Shown: one piece after another, positions 1 through 8,476 of the stretch | Numbering within the stretch: position 1 is the first letter of the stretch | Layout: the number at the start of each line of letters is the position of its first letter | NCBI RefSeq assembly: GCF_004331675.1 | Contig: NZ_SJSN01000003.1 | Span: 124,001 to 188,000 of the forward strand | Source: Pedobacter frigidisoli | GTDB lineage: Bacteria > Bacteroidota > Bacteroidia > Sphingobacteriales > Sphingobacteriaceae | DNA length: 64,000 bases | Direction of reading: 5' to 3' | Notes under the pieces: model-generated | The model's database searches: none | Told to the model about the DNA's origin: nothing | The model's input: the letters and a program-made list of their open reading frames with translations, nothing else | Program-made: the position numbers and the translations under genes

Positions 1-2070
1 GTTATAGCCTGCTGCCCTACCCATTGCAATTCCTTTTGGTCGGGTAAAACGATGATAAACCATGTACCATTCATCTTTGCCGGGAACCTGAATTACACTA
101 TTATGTCCGGTTCCGTAAATTCCTTTTGATGGATTTTTAGATAGGATAAGGTTGTTTTCTGGAATCGTGATTTTCCCTGTTGGTGAATCTGAATAGCCAT
201 AACGAACACGGTAATTTTCGCTTCTAGTATCATCTTCAGACCAAAGAAAATAGTATTTTCCATTGCGGTGGAAAACCTCAGTTCCCTCTCTGAAACCACC
301 ATTTGGCGTAATCACTTTAATGGAATTGGTATCAATGGAAATCATATCTGCATTCAATTCGGCAACCGCCATGTGCCCATTGCCCCAATACAAATAACTT
401 TTTCCGGATTTTGGATCGGTAAAAACATCAGGATCTATTTCTTGTCCGCCTCTGGTTCCTTTTGGCCGCTCGGAAATTAAAGCCTTGCCAATATCCTTAA
501 ACGGATCTGCTGGATCATTGGCAACCGCAACACCAATTTTTTGAGCCGCGGTGAAATAGTAGAAGTATTTATATTCGCCGTTTACTTTTTTCTCTACGAT
601 TGTAGGCGCCCAAGCATTCTTTTTCGCCCAGGTTACATCCTTTTCTAAATCAAGAATTACGCCTTCGTCTTTCCAATCCGTTAAATTGCTGGAAGAAAAC
701 GTTTTAAAAAAAGTGCCACTCCAACCGGTAAAACCATCGCTGGTTGGATAGATATAATATTTTGAAGTTTTATGAGAATATAGAACCTCTGGATCTGCAT
801 AATAACCGTTTAGGACGGGGTTATTGGTCACTTCTGCAACAACGGAATAGGTTTGGGCAGGTTTACCGCCAATACTAACCTGAACATTCACTTTCCCTTT
901 GCTAAAATTATAGGGCGCTTTTGGAGAAATCGTAATGCCTGGCAAAGTAGAAAACTGAGGATCAAAAGCCTTGAGATTAGTTCCTTGCACAACTGGCAAA
1001 TAAACCTCGTTTTTTACAGAATCGATAACGACATTGTTCTTTTTAATGGAAGCAGATCTCGGCGATGCCAATACCAGAATAGGATTATACCATTTCGCCA
1101 TTAATCGATCTACTTCTTCACTGGTTATTGGTAAAACCGTTCCGTGTCGAGGATGAAAATCCATACTCACTTCGTTATCAATTACGCTAAAGCTTTTAAA
1201 ATCCTTGGTTATGGTGAATTGATATCTGCCCTTGGTGTAAACATCGTACATTAAAATATAACCCTCGCCATTGTTCAATTTAAATACGCCAGCGCCTTCC
1301 ACCGGATCTTTAGTTTGCTGCACATATTTATCGCCAAGTACGTAACCTTCTGTTAGCTTATCAGAAACTGCAATTTTAATTCCAGAGCCATTCCCTTCTG
1401 TTTTAAAGAATAAATGATATTTTCTATCACTAAAAATAATGTCTCCATCAATGGCGGCACCATTCGTAGGACTAAAATAAAGTTGTTTCGGTGCCGTTTC
1501 CAGATCAGTAAAATCTGCATTGGTGTAGGCGTAATAAATCTTATCAGGATCATCGCCGTTTTTCATCGACCAATAGATCATGTACTTTTTGGCCTGCTGA
1601 TCGTAAATGGTTTGTGGCGCCCAAACACGAAGTAAATTTTCGTTTCCAGTAAATTTCTGTTGAATATTGATGATGGATGAAGTCCAGTTGATGAGATCTT
1701 TGGATTTTAGCAGAATCATGGCCCTGTTAGAGTTCCAACCTTTTGCCGAAACCATATCGGTAACTACCATATAAAAGGTTTTGCCATCGGTACCACGTAA
1801 AATATGTGGATCCCGAACGCCTCCCGTAGAACTAATTGCAGCAGAGCTGATGACCGGCTTGTTATCATTCAAAGCCATGTAATTGTAGCCATCGGTACTA
1901 ATGGCGAAGCGTATAGATTCTTCTGCTCCAGTATTTCCTGTGAAATAAGTGAATAAATAAGCTGTTGGTTTTACGGTTTGCTGGGCGAAACCAAAAAATG
2001 ATAAAGAAAGAAAAGCTGAGGCAAGCACTAACTTTTTTAAATTCATCAACCTTTTAAATAGCTTATTCAT
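1..2070 (-). CDS. Tandem GH43 glycoside hydrolase, secreted (3' end beyond window)
   Basis: The frame is open from the ATG at 2070 to the window edge (690 codons), so the C-terminus is missing. An N-terminal signal peptide (hydrophobic run ending in FFGFAQQ) predicts export. Two five-bladed-propeller GH43 modules follow one another. Module 1 has the base motif GGVRDPHIL, a second Asp in AAIDGDIIF and the likely acid Glu in DPVEGAGVF. Module 2 has YYADPEVLY, EIDPDVFTDP and FREGTEVFH, and ends with YMVYHRFTRP. GH43 enzymes are mostly arabinofuranosidases, xylosidases or related exo-enzymes; the exact substrate cannot be read here. The stop codon of the upstream BNR_4 gene lies 4 bp before this start, so the two are probably co-transcribed. 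Confidence 0.88.
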   Translation of the reverse strand, partial: MNKLFKRLMNLKKLVLASAFLSLSFFGFAQQTVKPTAYLFTYFTGNTGAEESIRFAISTDGYNYMALNDNKPVISSAAISSTGGVRDPHILRGTDGKTFYMVVTDMVSAKGWNSNRAMILLKSKDLINWTSSIINIQQKFTGNENLLRVWAPQTIYDQQAKKYMIYWSMKNGDDPDKIYYAYTNADFTDLETAPKQLYFSPTNGAAIDGDIIFSDRKYHLFFKTEGNGSGIKIAVSDKLTEGYVLGDKYVQQTKDPVEGAGVFKLNNGEGYILMYDVYTKGRYQFTITKDFKSFSVIDNEVSMDFHPRHGTVLPITSEEVDRLMAKWYNPILVLASPRSASIKKNNVVIDSVKNEVYLPVVQGTNLKAFDPQFSTLPGITISPKAPYNFSKGKVNVQVSIGGKPAQTYSVVAEVTNNPVLNGYYADPEVLYSHKTSKYYIYPTSDGFTGWSGTFFKTFSSSNLTDWKDEGVILDLEKDVTWAKKNAWAPTIVEKKVNGEYKYFYYFTAAQKIGVAVANDPADPFKDIGKALISERPKGTRGGQEIDPDVFTDPKSGKSYLYWGNGHMAVAELNADMISIDTNSIKVITPNGGFREGTEVFHRNGKYYFLWSEDDTRSENYRVRYGYSDSPTGKITIPENNLILSKNPSKGIYGTGHNSVIQVPGKDEWYMVYHRFTRPKGIAMGRAAGYN

Positions 2071-2074
2071 ATTG

Positions 2075-3463
2075 TTACTTATTTTTTGGTTTCCATTCCA
2101 GCACTTGCACTTTTGTTGCTCCTGCATTTGCTTTGCCCTCACCATCTACCTGAGTTACTTTTTGCACAAACAGATTTAAAACTCCCTTTTTATTCCAAAG
2201 CTCGGTGTCATAGGTCGGCTCCCAATCTCCAACACTTTCGTTAGTTAAATCGGTAATGTTCCATTCCTTACCTGCAATGTTTTTAGTCAATGCTAAAGAA
2301 ATCTTATTGTCTCTTTCGGCATCACGAAAAATTAATCCTGCTGCCTGGTCTTTTCCATCTTTCCAGGTTACAATCTGCGGACGAGAAACGGGAATTCGCT
2401 TTGTTCCAGTACCGCTTAATGAAAAGGCAGTCTTTCTGAATCCTAAGTTGTTTACTTTCCATTCGCCATTGTTGTTGTAAACGATGTGGTATTGAGGAAT
2501 GGGATTGTTTTCATCATGCCAGTAAGAAGCTATAAAAACCTCGCCAGTAGATTTCGCAAACATGGAAGTTTGATTGATCAATTCGCTTTTTTGAGGAATG
2601 CGTAATGCGTATTCTGCATTGCCAGCGTTGATTGGCAAGCTGTAGATTTCACCTGTAGATTTTTGCCACGTTTTACCACCATCCGATGATTTTGCGTAAC
2701 AAAGATCGTGGTTGCTGGCCACATCAGGGCTTTCTCTCCAAACCCATGAAAGATGCAAGCTACCTTTTTCATCTACAGTAGTTTGCCAGTAAGCATTTCT
2801 TTTGCCCTCGCCATCAATTAATCCATCCTGAACCCTAACCCATTCTTGGGTTTTTAATTCGTAGCGGTTAATCATCAAATTTCCGTTGCCAGATCCACCA
2901 TCTCTGTAAAAGAACAAGAGATCGCCATTGCTGAGTTTATAAAATTCTGGATAAGTTACTTTATCCTCTTTAAGCGAAAGCATGGATTGTTTAGCGCCCA
3001 TTTCTAGTGAGCCAGCATTTATGCTTTTGGCGTAGTTTAATTTATTGTTGTGTTGCCCCCAAGCCAAATGCAGAAATCCATTGCCATCAATAGAAATGCT
3101 GATCGATTTATGTGCATCGGTAGCATCGCCTTTATACTGACTTCTTTTTACATCCCAGTTTTCGGTACCCAATTTTCTTTTGGCAAGCACCACAAATTGC
3201 TCATCATCATAAAAAGCTGCGTATTGAATATTCTGGAAAGTAACCAAAGCGTTTTTCCGAAAGATGACTGCATTGACCGAATTGTTTGCCCATCCATTTT
3301 GGGCTATTGTTGTTGGATTTTTTACTTGAGCAAAACTTACGAAACAGCTAAAGCTCAACATAAAAAATATGCTTTTAGAAAAGATCTGCCTGTAGTTTAA
3401 ATCGATTTGTTGGATGCTCACACCTCGTATGTTTGGTTTTCTAAGTACACTATTTTTAAGCAT
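2075..3463 (-). CDS. Secreted BNR_4-type beta-propeller protein (possible polysaccharide lyase or glycosidase)
   Basis: This 462-aa protein has a membrane-spanning signal segment (SIFFMLSFSCFVSFAQ) and then a BNR_4-like propeller. The segment HKSISISIDGNGFLHLAWGQ and the SSDGGKTW-type repeat are characteristic of this fold. Proteins with this fold include ulvan lyases (PL24/PL25) and rhamnosidases/lyases acting on rhamnose-glucuronate linkages (GH145/PL42), so a carbohydrate-active role is plausible but not proven. The ~30 residues before the signal core are unusually long for a signal n-region, so the real start may lie downstream of 3463. It sits 4 bp upstream of the tandem GH43 gene and just downstream of a broken HTCS sensor gene. 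Confidence 0.75.
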   Translation of the reverse strand: MLKNSVLRKPNIRGVSIQQIDLNYRQIFSKSIFFMLSFSCFVSFAQVKNPTTIAQNGWANNSVNAVIFRKNALVTFQNIQYAAFYDDEQFVVLAKRKLGTENWDVKRSQYKGDATDAHKSISISIDGNGFLHLAWGQHNNKLNYAKSINAGSLEMGAKQSMLSLKEDKVTYPEFYKLSNGDLLFFYRDGGSGNGNLMINRYELKTQEWVRVQDGLIDGEGKRNAYWQTTVDEKGSLHLSWVWRESPDVASNHDLCYAKSSDGGKTWQKSTGEIYSLPINAGNAEYALRIPQKSELINQTSMFAKSTGEVFIASYWHDENNPIPQYHIVYNNNGEWKVNNLGFRKTAFSLSGTGTKRIPVSRPQIVTWKDGKDQAAGLIFRDAERDNKISLALTKNIAGKEWNITDLTNESVGDWEPTYDTELWNKKGVLNLFVQKVTQVDGEGKANAGATKVQVLEWKPKNK

Positions 3464-3486
3464 TTAGATAGGGGGCTAAGTGATAT

Positions 3487-4128
3487 TTAATAGGGGGCGT
3501 ATTCATAAAATTTATCCTTTAAAATACTGCTAACAAAATTACTGGTTAAGGAATTTGGATCCTCTGCATTGCGAACATAGTTTTTGTACCGATTAAATTT
3601 AGGATTCCAAACGCTTAAGCCGCCGCCATTTGTAGCAATCCAAAGCTTTTGATCCTTATCCAAACTTAAACCCATTACATTTTCACTACTCAGCTTAAAA
3701 GGAACTTTAGTGATGAGTGAAGAGTTTTTATCGAAGTTAAATAAACCATTTGTAGCCGTAATTTTGATTTTCTTTTTGCCAGCCTGATAAATTACAGGGT
3801 GTATTTTAGAATCTGCATAATCGAAAACTGAAATTCCCTTTTGCGTGCCAATCCAGATCCGATCTTTTCCATCTCCATCAAGAGCCGTAATATGGTTGTA
3901 GATTAAGGAATTATTTTCGTTCCATTTATTTCTATAGATCTTGAAATTATAGCCGTCGTAAGTGCCCATCCACATAAAACCAAAGCAATGGTGATAAAGG
4001 GAGTTAACTACGTTATTTGATAGGCCATCTTCTACTCCAAGGCATTTTATTACTGTTGGACTAACTTGCCCCCAGGATGCAGAATAGGCAAAAAGAAAAC
4101 ATACAAACAAACGTACAGCTTTGGGCAT
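3487..4128 (-). pseudogene. N-terminal stump of a hybrid two-component system (HTCS) sensor
   Basis: The 213-aa frame starts with a signal peptide (LFVCFLFAYSASWG) and continues with Reg_prop propeller repeats: GVEDGLSNNVV, FMWMGTYDGYN, DRIWIGTQKGISVFD and KLWIATNGGGLSVWN. This is the periplasmic sensor start of the Bacteroidota one-protein HTCS regulators of polysaccharide loci, which are normally about 1,300-1,400 aa. Here the frame ends at SSILKDKF followed by YEYAPY and a stop. The remaining propeller, Y_Y_Y domain, kinase, receiver and AraC-type HTH are absent. The downstream gene begins only 24 bp later. This looks like the product of an internal deletion, so the adjacent GH43/BNR locus has probably lost its dedicated regulator. 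Confidence 0.8.
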
Positions 4129-4181
4129 ACATGCTACTAAATGGGATGATAAAATGTAATTTGGTTATGAAGCTAAAGTAC

Positions 4182-4234
4182 GTAATTAATCCAAATTCGA
4201 GGCTGAAGTTGCTGCCAGAAAATGTTATAAGCAA
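4182..4234 (+). repeat. Direct repeat copy A (about 53 bp)
   Basis: This segment begins gtaattaatccaaatt and contains tgccagaaaatgtta. It matches 6713-6765 in the same orientation at about 46 of 53 positions. The two copies flank the HxlR/DUF1304/Crp/membrane-protein cluster. No gene is assigned to it. Confidence 0.7.
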
Positions 4235-4373
4235 TTATGCGGTTACTATTGGCGAATTTTTGGAAGCGGTAAAAAGGATAGTGAACTTTTTTAAGGGTGA
4301 ACATATTGAACAATTTTCCTCATCATATAATGACCTAGAAGCTGAACTACAAAGATTTACAATGCCGAACTTC

Positions 4374-4730
4374 TTAAGCTTCTTTTTGTTTTATCAGTTG
4401 ATGGAAGGTTTTTTTGTAACTTTCACCCCAACCCTTCATGGCATATAAAACCTCTAAAATACTTTCACCACCTTTGGTTAATGAATACTCTACTTTTGGA
4501 GGTAGGATGTTATGAATCTTCTTTTCTACTATTCCATGAAATTCCAATTCTGAAAGCTGCTGGTTTAAAACCCTTACAGATGCCTGTGGAATGGATTTAT
4601 GCAATTCCGACGGACGTTTTATCCCTTTGTTGATATTTGCCAGCAAATTAGCTTTCCATTTTCCACCAATCACTTCGATGGCAATATTTAATCCGCATGT
4701 AAGGTCTTTAGGTATTTTCTTTTCGTACAT
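4374..4730 (-). CDS. HxlR-family winged-helix transcriptional regulator
   Basis: At 118 aa this is a full-length HxlR (MarR-like winged helix) protein: CGLNIAIEVIGGKWKANLL opens the domain, followed by RPSELHKSIPQASVRVLNQQ (recognition region) and the wing EYSLTKGGESI. The single N-terminal Cys (Cys12) is the position used as a redox or electrophile sensor in some HxlR members. It is divergent from the DUF1304 gene with a 146-bp spacer that holds a perfect 14-bp inverted repeat (4779-4819), a likely operator. The probable role is repression of its own gene and the divergent gene. Confidence 0.92.
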   Translation of the reverse strand: MYEKKIPKDLTCGLNIAIEVIGGKWKANLLANINKGIKRPSELHKSIPQASVRVLNQQLSELEFHGIVEKKIHNILPPKVEYSLTKGGESILEVLYAMKGWGESYKKTFHQLIKQKEA

Positions 4731-4778
4731 CTTTGGAAGATTTTAATATTCAAACATAACCAATAAACTTTATTTGCT

Positions 4779-4819
4779 GTAGGGTTAAAATTATCAGTAC
4801 ATGACAATTTTAACCCTAC
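4779..4819. promoter_or_regulatory. Perfect 14-bp inverted repeat, candidate HxlR operator
   Basis: The left arm gtagggttaaaatt (4779-4792) and right arm aattttaaccctac (4806-4819) are exact reverse complements separated by 13 bp. The repeat lies centrally between the divergent HxlR and DUF1304 genes. Its position suits a dimer-binding operator. No T-run follows, so a terminator is less likely. Confidence 0.7.
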
Positions 4820-4876
4820 TTATAAATGCTCCTTTAATATTGAATATTTGTATTTCATTTTAACGATAAAAAAATT

Positions 4877-5308
4877 ATGTACCTAACACGTTTCACGAGG
4901 GCTTTGGTTGTTTTTGTAATCTTCGATTTTTTCATGTTCTTTATTTTAGAAGCGATTTTTTGGATGCAGCCTTTTGTACATAATTTGCTGTTGGATTGGT
5001 TCAACAACCCACCTGCAAGTTTAGGATATGAAATGCACGCCTTGGTGTTAAAGAAACTATTCATCAATCAAGGTTTCTACAATCTGTTTTTCGTTATTGG
5101 TGGGATTGCTGGATTATATCAGCAGAAAATTAAGTCAGTTGGCTATGCACTTATTTTATTGGTCTGCTTTGCTGCAGTGGGCGCAGGTTTGGTATTGGCG
5201 GTTACTTCAAATGCTTATTTACTCGCATGCTTGCAGGCCATTCCCGCTGCTATTGCCTTTTTAAATATTTATCCCTTGTTTAAACATTCAACTCTCCATA
5301 AAGATTAA
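4877..5308 (+). CDS. DUF1304-family small membrane protein
   Basis: This 143-aa protein has four predicted membrane segments (about residues 8-28, 67-84, 90-110 and 114-133). The combination ILEAIFWMQP ... KLFINQGFYNLFFVIGGIAGL matches DUF1304, a small inner-membrane family of unknown function. It is divergent from the HxlR regulator and 21-27 bp upstream of a Crp-like gene, with which it may be co-transcribed. The ATG at 4877 is the first start in the frame. Confidence 0.8.
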   Translation: MYLTRFTRALVVFVIFDFFMFFILEAIFWMQPFVHNLLLDWFNNPPASLGYEMHALVLKKLFINQGFYNLFFVIGGIAGLYQQKIKSVGYALILLVCFAAVGAGLVLAVTSNAYLLACLQAIPAAIAFLNIYPLFKHSTLHKD

Positions 5309-5335
5309 ACCAAATTTTCAATTTATATTGTGCTG

Positions 5336-5923
5336 ATGGGAAAAGAACAGCTTATCAATTTTATCAAAACAAACATTCCAAATATAAGTGTAACGCAAAC
5401 GGGGCTAGATACCATTGCAGCACACTTTGAAGAAATTGAGTTTTCAAGAAATGAATACCTTTTAAAGCAGGGAAAGGTTAGCGACTATTACTATTTGGCC
5501 GAAGGATTTATCAGGGCTTTTACTTTTGATTCTGAGGGCAACGAGATTACTACCTTTTTTTACCCCGCTGGAAGGGTAGCATTTGAAGCTTCTTCGTTTT
5601 TCCTACGCGAGCCTTCCACAGAATATTTACAGGCGATTAGCGATTGTAAGGTGTATGCCACCAACTTTGAAAAGCTAAATCTGCTTTTTCATTCAGTACC
5701 CGAATTCAGGGAGTTTGCGAGAGGAATGCTTGTAAGGGAATTTGTGGCCTACAAACAACGAACCTTGGCTATGATCAATAAAAGTGCAGAAGAACGTTAT
5801 GCAAACCTCGTATCGCATAACAGTGAGATTTTTCAACATGCCCAATTAAAACACATAGCCTCTTATCTTGGTGTTACTGATACTTCGCTAAGCCGCATAA
5901 GAAAAGAGTTTGCTAAAAAATAG
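5336..5923 (+). CDS. Crp/Fnr-type cyclic-nucleotide-binding-domain regulator
   Basis: About 195 aa. The N-terminal cupin (cNMP_binding) domain includes LLKQGKVSDYYYLAEGFIRAF and EITTFFYPAGRVAFEASSFF. The C-terminal HTH is short, with LKHIASYLGVTDTSLSRIRKEF. This is the common Bacteroidota Crp-like regulator architecture. The Arg/Glu pair that binds cAMP in true Crp is not evident, so the ligand is unknown. A GTG at 5330 is also in frame, but the ATG at 5336 is the more likely start. A TTGCCA-TT-TGGCAA palindrome lies just downstream, before the next gene. Confidence 0.9.
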   Translation: MGKEQLINFIKTNIPNISVTQTGLDTIAAHFEEIEFSRNEYLLKQGKVSDYYYLAEGFIRAFTFDSEGNEITTFFYPAGRVAFEASSFFLREPSTEYLQAISDCKVYATNFEKLNLLFHSVPEFREFARGMLVREFVAYKQRTLAMINKSAEERYANLVSHNSEIFQHAQLKHIASYLGVTDTSLSRIRKEFAKK

Positions 5924-5934
5924 CATTTGATTTC

Positions 5935-5971
5935 TTGCCATTTGGCAAGTCGTTTCCTATCAAATGGCAAG
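5935..5971. promoter_or_regulatory. Palindrome TTGCCA-tt-TGGCAA plus extra half-site, candidate operator
   Basis: TTGCCA (5935-5940) and TGGCAA (5943-5948) form an inverted repeat around TT, and a further AATGGCAAG follows at 5963-5971. It sits in the 100-bp gap between the Crp-like gene and the membrane-protein gene. Assignment to the Crp-like regulator is inferred from position only. Confidence 0.45.
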
Positions 5972-6023
5972 CTGGTTTAGGGTAATCATAGCTTCCTTTG
6001 TGTTGTATTAAAACAACAAAAAA

Positions 6024-6704
6024 ATGGAACATTTACAAACTTATGTTTACTTAACATTTGGTGCTACGGTAATATTTACCATCTGGTTATTTTATAAAGC
6101 TACCAATTATTCAAAGCCTTTTCTATTAGGGTTAATTGCGTGGATAATTATTCAGTCGGCTTTGGGCATTTCCGGATTTTACAGCAACCCCAATACCATG
6201 ACTGCCCGGTTTCCCCTTTTAATTTTACCCCCGTTACTTTTTCTCGTATCTAGATTAGTAACCAAAAGTGGCAGAGCCTTTTTGGATGGATTAAACCTGC
6301 CCATGCTAACCATTCTTCATGTTATTAGAATTCCTGTAGAAATTGTATTATTCTGGCTATTCATTAACAACTCAGTTCCTGAAGCTATGACATTCCATGG
6401 CAGGAATTTCGATATCCTTTCGGGAATATCAGCACCTCTTATATATTATTTTGGATTTGTAAAGAAGACATTAAGTAAAAAGGTCATCATCGCGTGGAAT
6501 TTAATCTGTCTTGCTTTGCTGCTAAACGTGGTATCTGCTGCACTACTTTCTTTGCCTGCAAGGTTTATACAATTTGGTTTCGAGCAACCCAACATAGCCC
6601 TTGGATATTTCCCGTTTGTATTACTACCTGCTCTGCTAGTTCCATTGGTAATGCTATCAACTGTAGCCGCCATAAAACAGCTTATAAAAAATAGTCGAAA
6701 TTGA
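6024..6704 (+). CDS. Polytopic membrane protein of unknown function
   Basis: This 226-aa protein is strongly hydrophobic with about seven predicted membrane segments. It starts MEHLQTYVYLTFGATVIFTI and ends with a basic tail (AAIKQLIKNSRN). I do not recognise a named family. It lies 100 bp downstream of the Crp-like gene on the same strand, behind a palindromic candidate operator, so it may be a target of that regulator. No catalytic motif is visible. Confidence 0.75.
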   Translation: MEHLQTYVYLTFGATVIFTIWLFYKATNYSKPFLLGLIAWIIIQSALGISGFYSNPNTMTARFPLLILPPLLFLVSRLVTKSGRAFLDGLNLPMLTILHVIRIPVEIVLFWLFINNSVPEAMTFHGRNFDILSGISAPLIYYFGFVKKTLSKKVIIAWNLICLALLLNVVSAALLSLPARFIQFGFEQPNIALGYFPFVLLPALLVPLVMLSTVAAIKQLIKNSRN

Positions 6705-6712
6705 TTTAATAT

Positions 6713-6765
6713 GTAATTAATCCAAATTGGATGCTGAACTTGATGCCAGAAAATGTTAAGAGCAA
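6713..6765 (+). repeat. Direct repeat copy B (about 53 bp)
   Basis: This is the second copy of the 4182-4234 segment, in the same orientation. It starts 9 bp after the membrane-protein stop codon. Differences are scattered substitutions (for example ggatgctgaac here and cgaggctgaag in copy A), which indicates an old duplication. Confidence 0.7.
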
Positions 6766-6853
6766 ATACTGGACACTGTTGTCAAATTTATGAAAACGAA
6801 GGAGCCTTTAACCCAGGAATAGAGCAACTATTTTAAGTCCTATTAGTAAGCCA

Positions 6854-8026
6854 CTACGACAACATTTCAAGTTTAGCCATTGCGATATACGAATCTACGT
6901 GAGGAGTAGTTTCATCTATATCTTTTGCTTTCTCAAATAAATTTAAGGCTTCAAGATAGTTTTTACTTCTCATGTAATAAATTCCCTTATTTCTGATAGC
7001 ATATGCATTAAGCCCCTCAAGACTTAGCGAATAATTAATATCTGTTACTCCAGCCTCATAATCTCCTAGCAATATTTTAGACAGGCCTCTATTATTATAT
7101 GGATAGGCAAATAGGGGATCAATTTTTATTGCTCTATTAAACAGTAAAATGGCGCTATGGTATTCCTTAATATTGTTTAAAACATAGCCAAAATTGTTTA
7201 AAGTATATTTATGGTTGGGCTCCGATTCTAGAGAACGCTTATAGAAATCAATCGCCATTTCATATAATTCCAATGATGAATAGATCAATCCGGCATTTGA
7301 AAAGTCATCTGCGTCGAATTGGAAAAGCGACTGGAATTCATCAGATATTATTTTAGCTTCAGTAAAGTTTTTAACCATTATGTGAGACGAAATCGCAAAT
7401 TTAAATAGCTCAGGTTCGCGAAAATCTCTCAAAATAATGGAACTAAAAATTGCTCCAGCCTCAGCATATTTTTTAGTATAGAATAACATGACAGCATTTT
7501 GAACTGCCAAAGGAAGCCTTTTCAGGCGAAGTATTTTTCTAAAGGCAGAACCATCGTTTTGTAATAATTCGCCATCCACAGTCTCTACTGAATTTTTAGA
7601 TGGTACTAAGCTCGCGTATAAGCCAAAAATAGCAACGCCAAGAAATATGGAAGAGGCTAATTTTATTCCTCCATGCCAATCTAAATAAATTGATGAAAAT
7701 GAAATAGCTAAACCTAAGAAAAACGGCAAAATCGGCCCCATTAAAATAAATATGAGTTGTTTATTTAATGATATATCTACATCTGTAAGTTTACACAGCC
7801 CTCCTTTCCATTTAAATACATTATACCTAATCCAAAAATGCAATCTCCCAATTATGAGTTTGAGAGATTCGTTTTCTTCACCATAAGATCCAATATATAC
7901 AGTCACAATTCCTTTAGAGAATATTAGACCAGGTATGGCATGTCCAATCTCGTGGGTAATTGTAATTATCTTAGCGGTAATTGCAATCAAAAAAAAGAAT
8001 AAGATAAAGATTACTAGTAAGTTCAT
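6854..8026 (-). CDS. M50-like membrane metalloprotease fused to TPR repeats
   Basis: The 390-aa protein starts with a membrane helix carrying the zinc motif HEIGH (His25, Glu26, His29). Further membrane segments lie around residues 92-117 and 125-145, and an Asp at 151 (ETVDGELLQND) is in the position of the third ligand of site-2-type proteases. From about residue 165 to the end it consists of TPR-like helical repeats, including LNNFGYVLNNIKEYHSAILL and PYNNRGLSKILLGDYEAG. A membrane-embedded protease with a cytosolic TPR platform is the simplest reading; its substrate is unknown. It is the last chromosomal gene before the island. Confidence 0.8.
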   Translation of the reverse strand: MNLLVIFILFFFLIAITAKIITITHEIGHAIPGLIFSKGIVTVYIGSYGEENESLKLIIGRLHFWIRYNVFKWKGGLCKLTDVDISLNKQLIFILMGPILPFFLGLAISFSSIYLDWHGGIKLASSIFLGVAIFGLYASLVPSKNSVETVDGELLQNDGSAFRKILRLKRLPLAVQNAVMLFYTKKYAEAGAIFSSIILRDFREPELFKFAISSHIMVKNFTEAKIISDEFQSLFQFDADDFSNAGLIYSSLELYEMAIDFYKRSLESEPNHKYTLNNFGYVLNNIKEYHSAILLFNRAIKIDPLFAYPYNNRGLSKILLGDYEAGVTDINYSLSLEGLNAYAIRNKGIYYMRSKNYLEALNLFEKAKDIDETTPHVDSYIAMAKLEMLS

Positions 8027-8200
8027 GAGAGCATTATTTTCATAAATATTATAAAAATAAAGATATAAAACTAAGATTTCTTAATATCGGAAAAAAATCA
8101 AACAAATGTTAGCCCGATTTTTCGCAGCTTGATGTACGCTCAATTTTAAAACGATGATTTTACGAAAATTTTGATTTTTTCCAAGATGCTCTAAAAGCAA

Positions 8201-8232
8201 AAAAGCCTTAACTTTTTCAAGTTAAGGCTTTT
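8201..8232. terminator. Bidirectional hairpin terminator next to the displaced tRNA 3' end
   Basis: A 14-bp perfect stem, aaaagccttaactt / aagttaaggctttt, encloses a tttc loop, with A and T runs on either side. It lies 4 bp outside the left att repeat, in the same place relative to att as the terminator at 49050-49082 has to the intact tRNA-Asp. It was probably the original downstream terminator of the tRNA before integration. Confidence 0.85.
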
Positions 8233-8235
8233 GTT

Positions 8236-8258
8236 GCGGAATGGACGGGACTCGAACC
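8236..8258 (-). other. Left attachment site: displaced 23-nt 3' end of tRNA-Asp
   Basis: The plus-strand sequence begins gcggaatggacggga and ends ctcgaacc, identical to 49106-49128, where it forms the T-arm and acceptor 3' strand of tRNA-Asp. Beyond the core the two copies diverge on the island side (accccg here and cgcgac in the tRNA). No cloverleaf can form here. Confidence 0.9.
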
Positions 8259-8476
8259 ACCCCGTATATGTACCTATTTAACAACAAGTTAAAAATCACA
8301 AAATATAATGCGCTCTAAATGCACACCAATAAATCTATATAAGAACAACAATTATTATCAAAATTAACAATACTTCTTCAAGAAAGCAAGACAGATAGTT
8401 TTATTAATAACATCTTGTATTATCCAAAATTATCCCTTTATTTTACGTTTAGTAATAATCTGCTCATTGCCTCGTC

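Noticed and set aside
4077..4448. 123-codon plus-strand open frame
   Set aside because: It overlaps the ends of two well-supported minus-strand genes (HTCS stump and HxlR) and resembles no protein family. Part of it is the repeated segment 4182-4234.
8236..8258. Second tRNA-Asp gene
   Set aside because: Only the 3' 22-23 nt match. No anticodon arm or 5' half exists in the adjoining sequence, so it is an att remnant.
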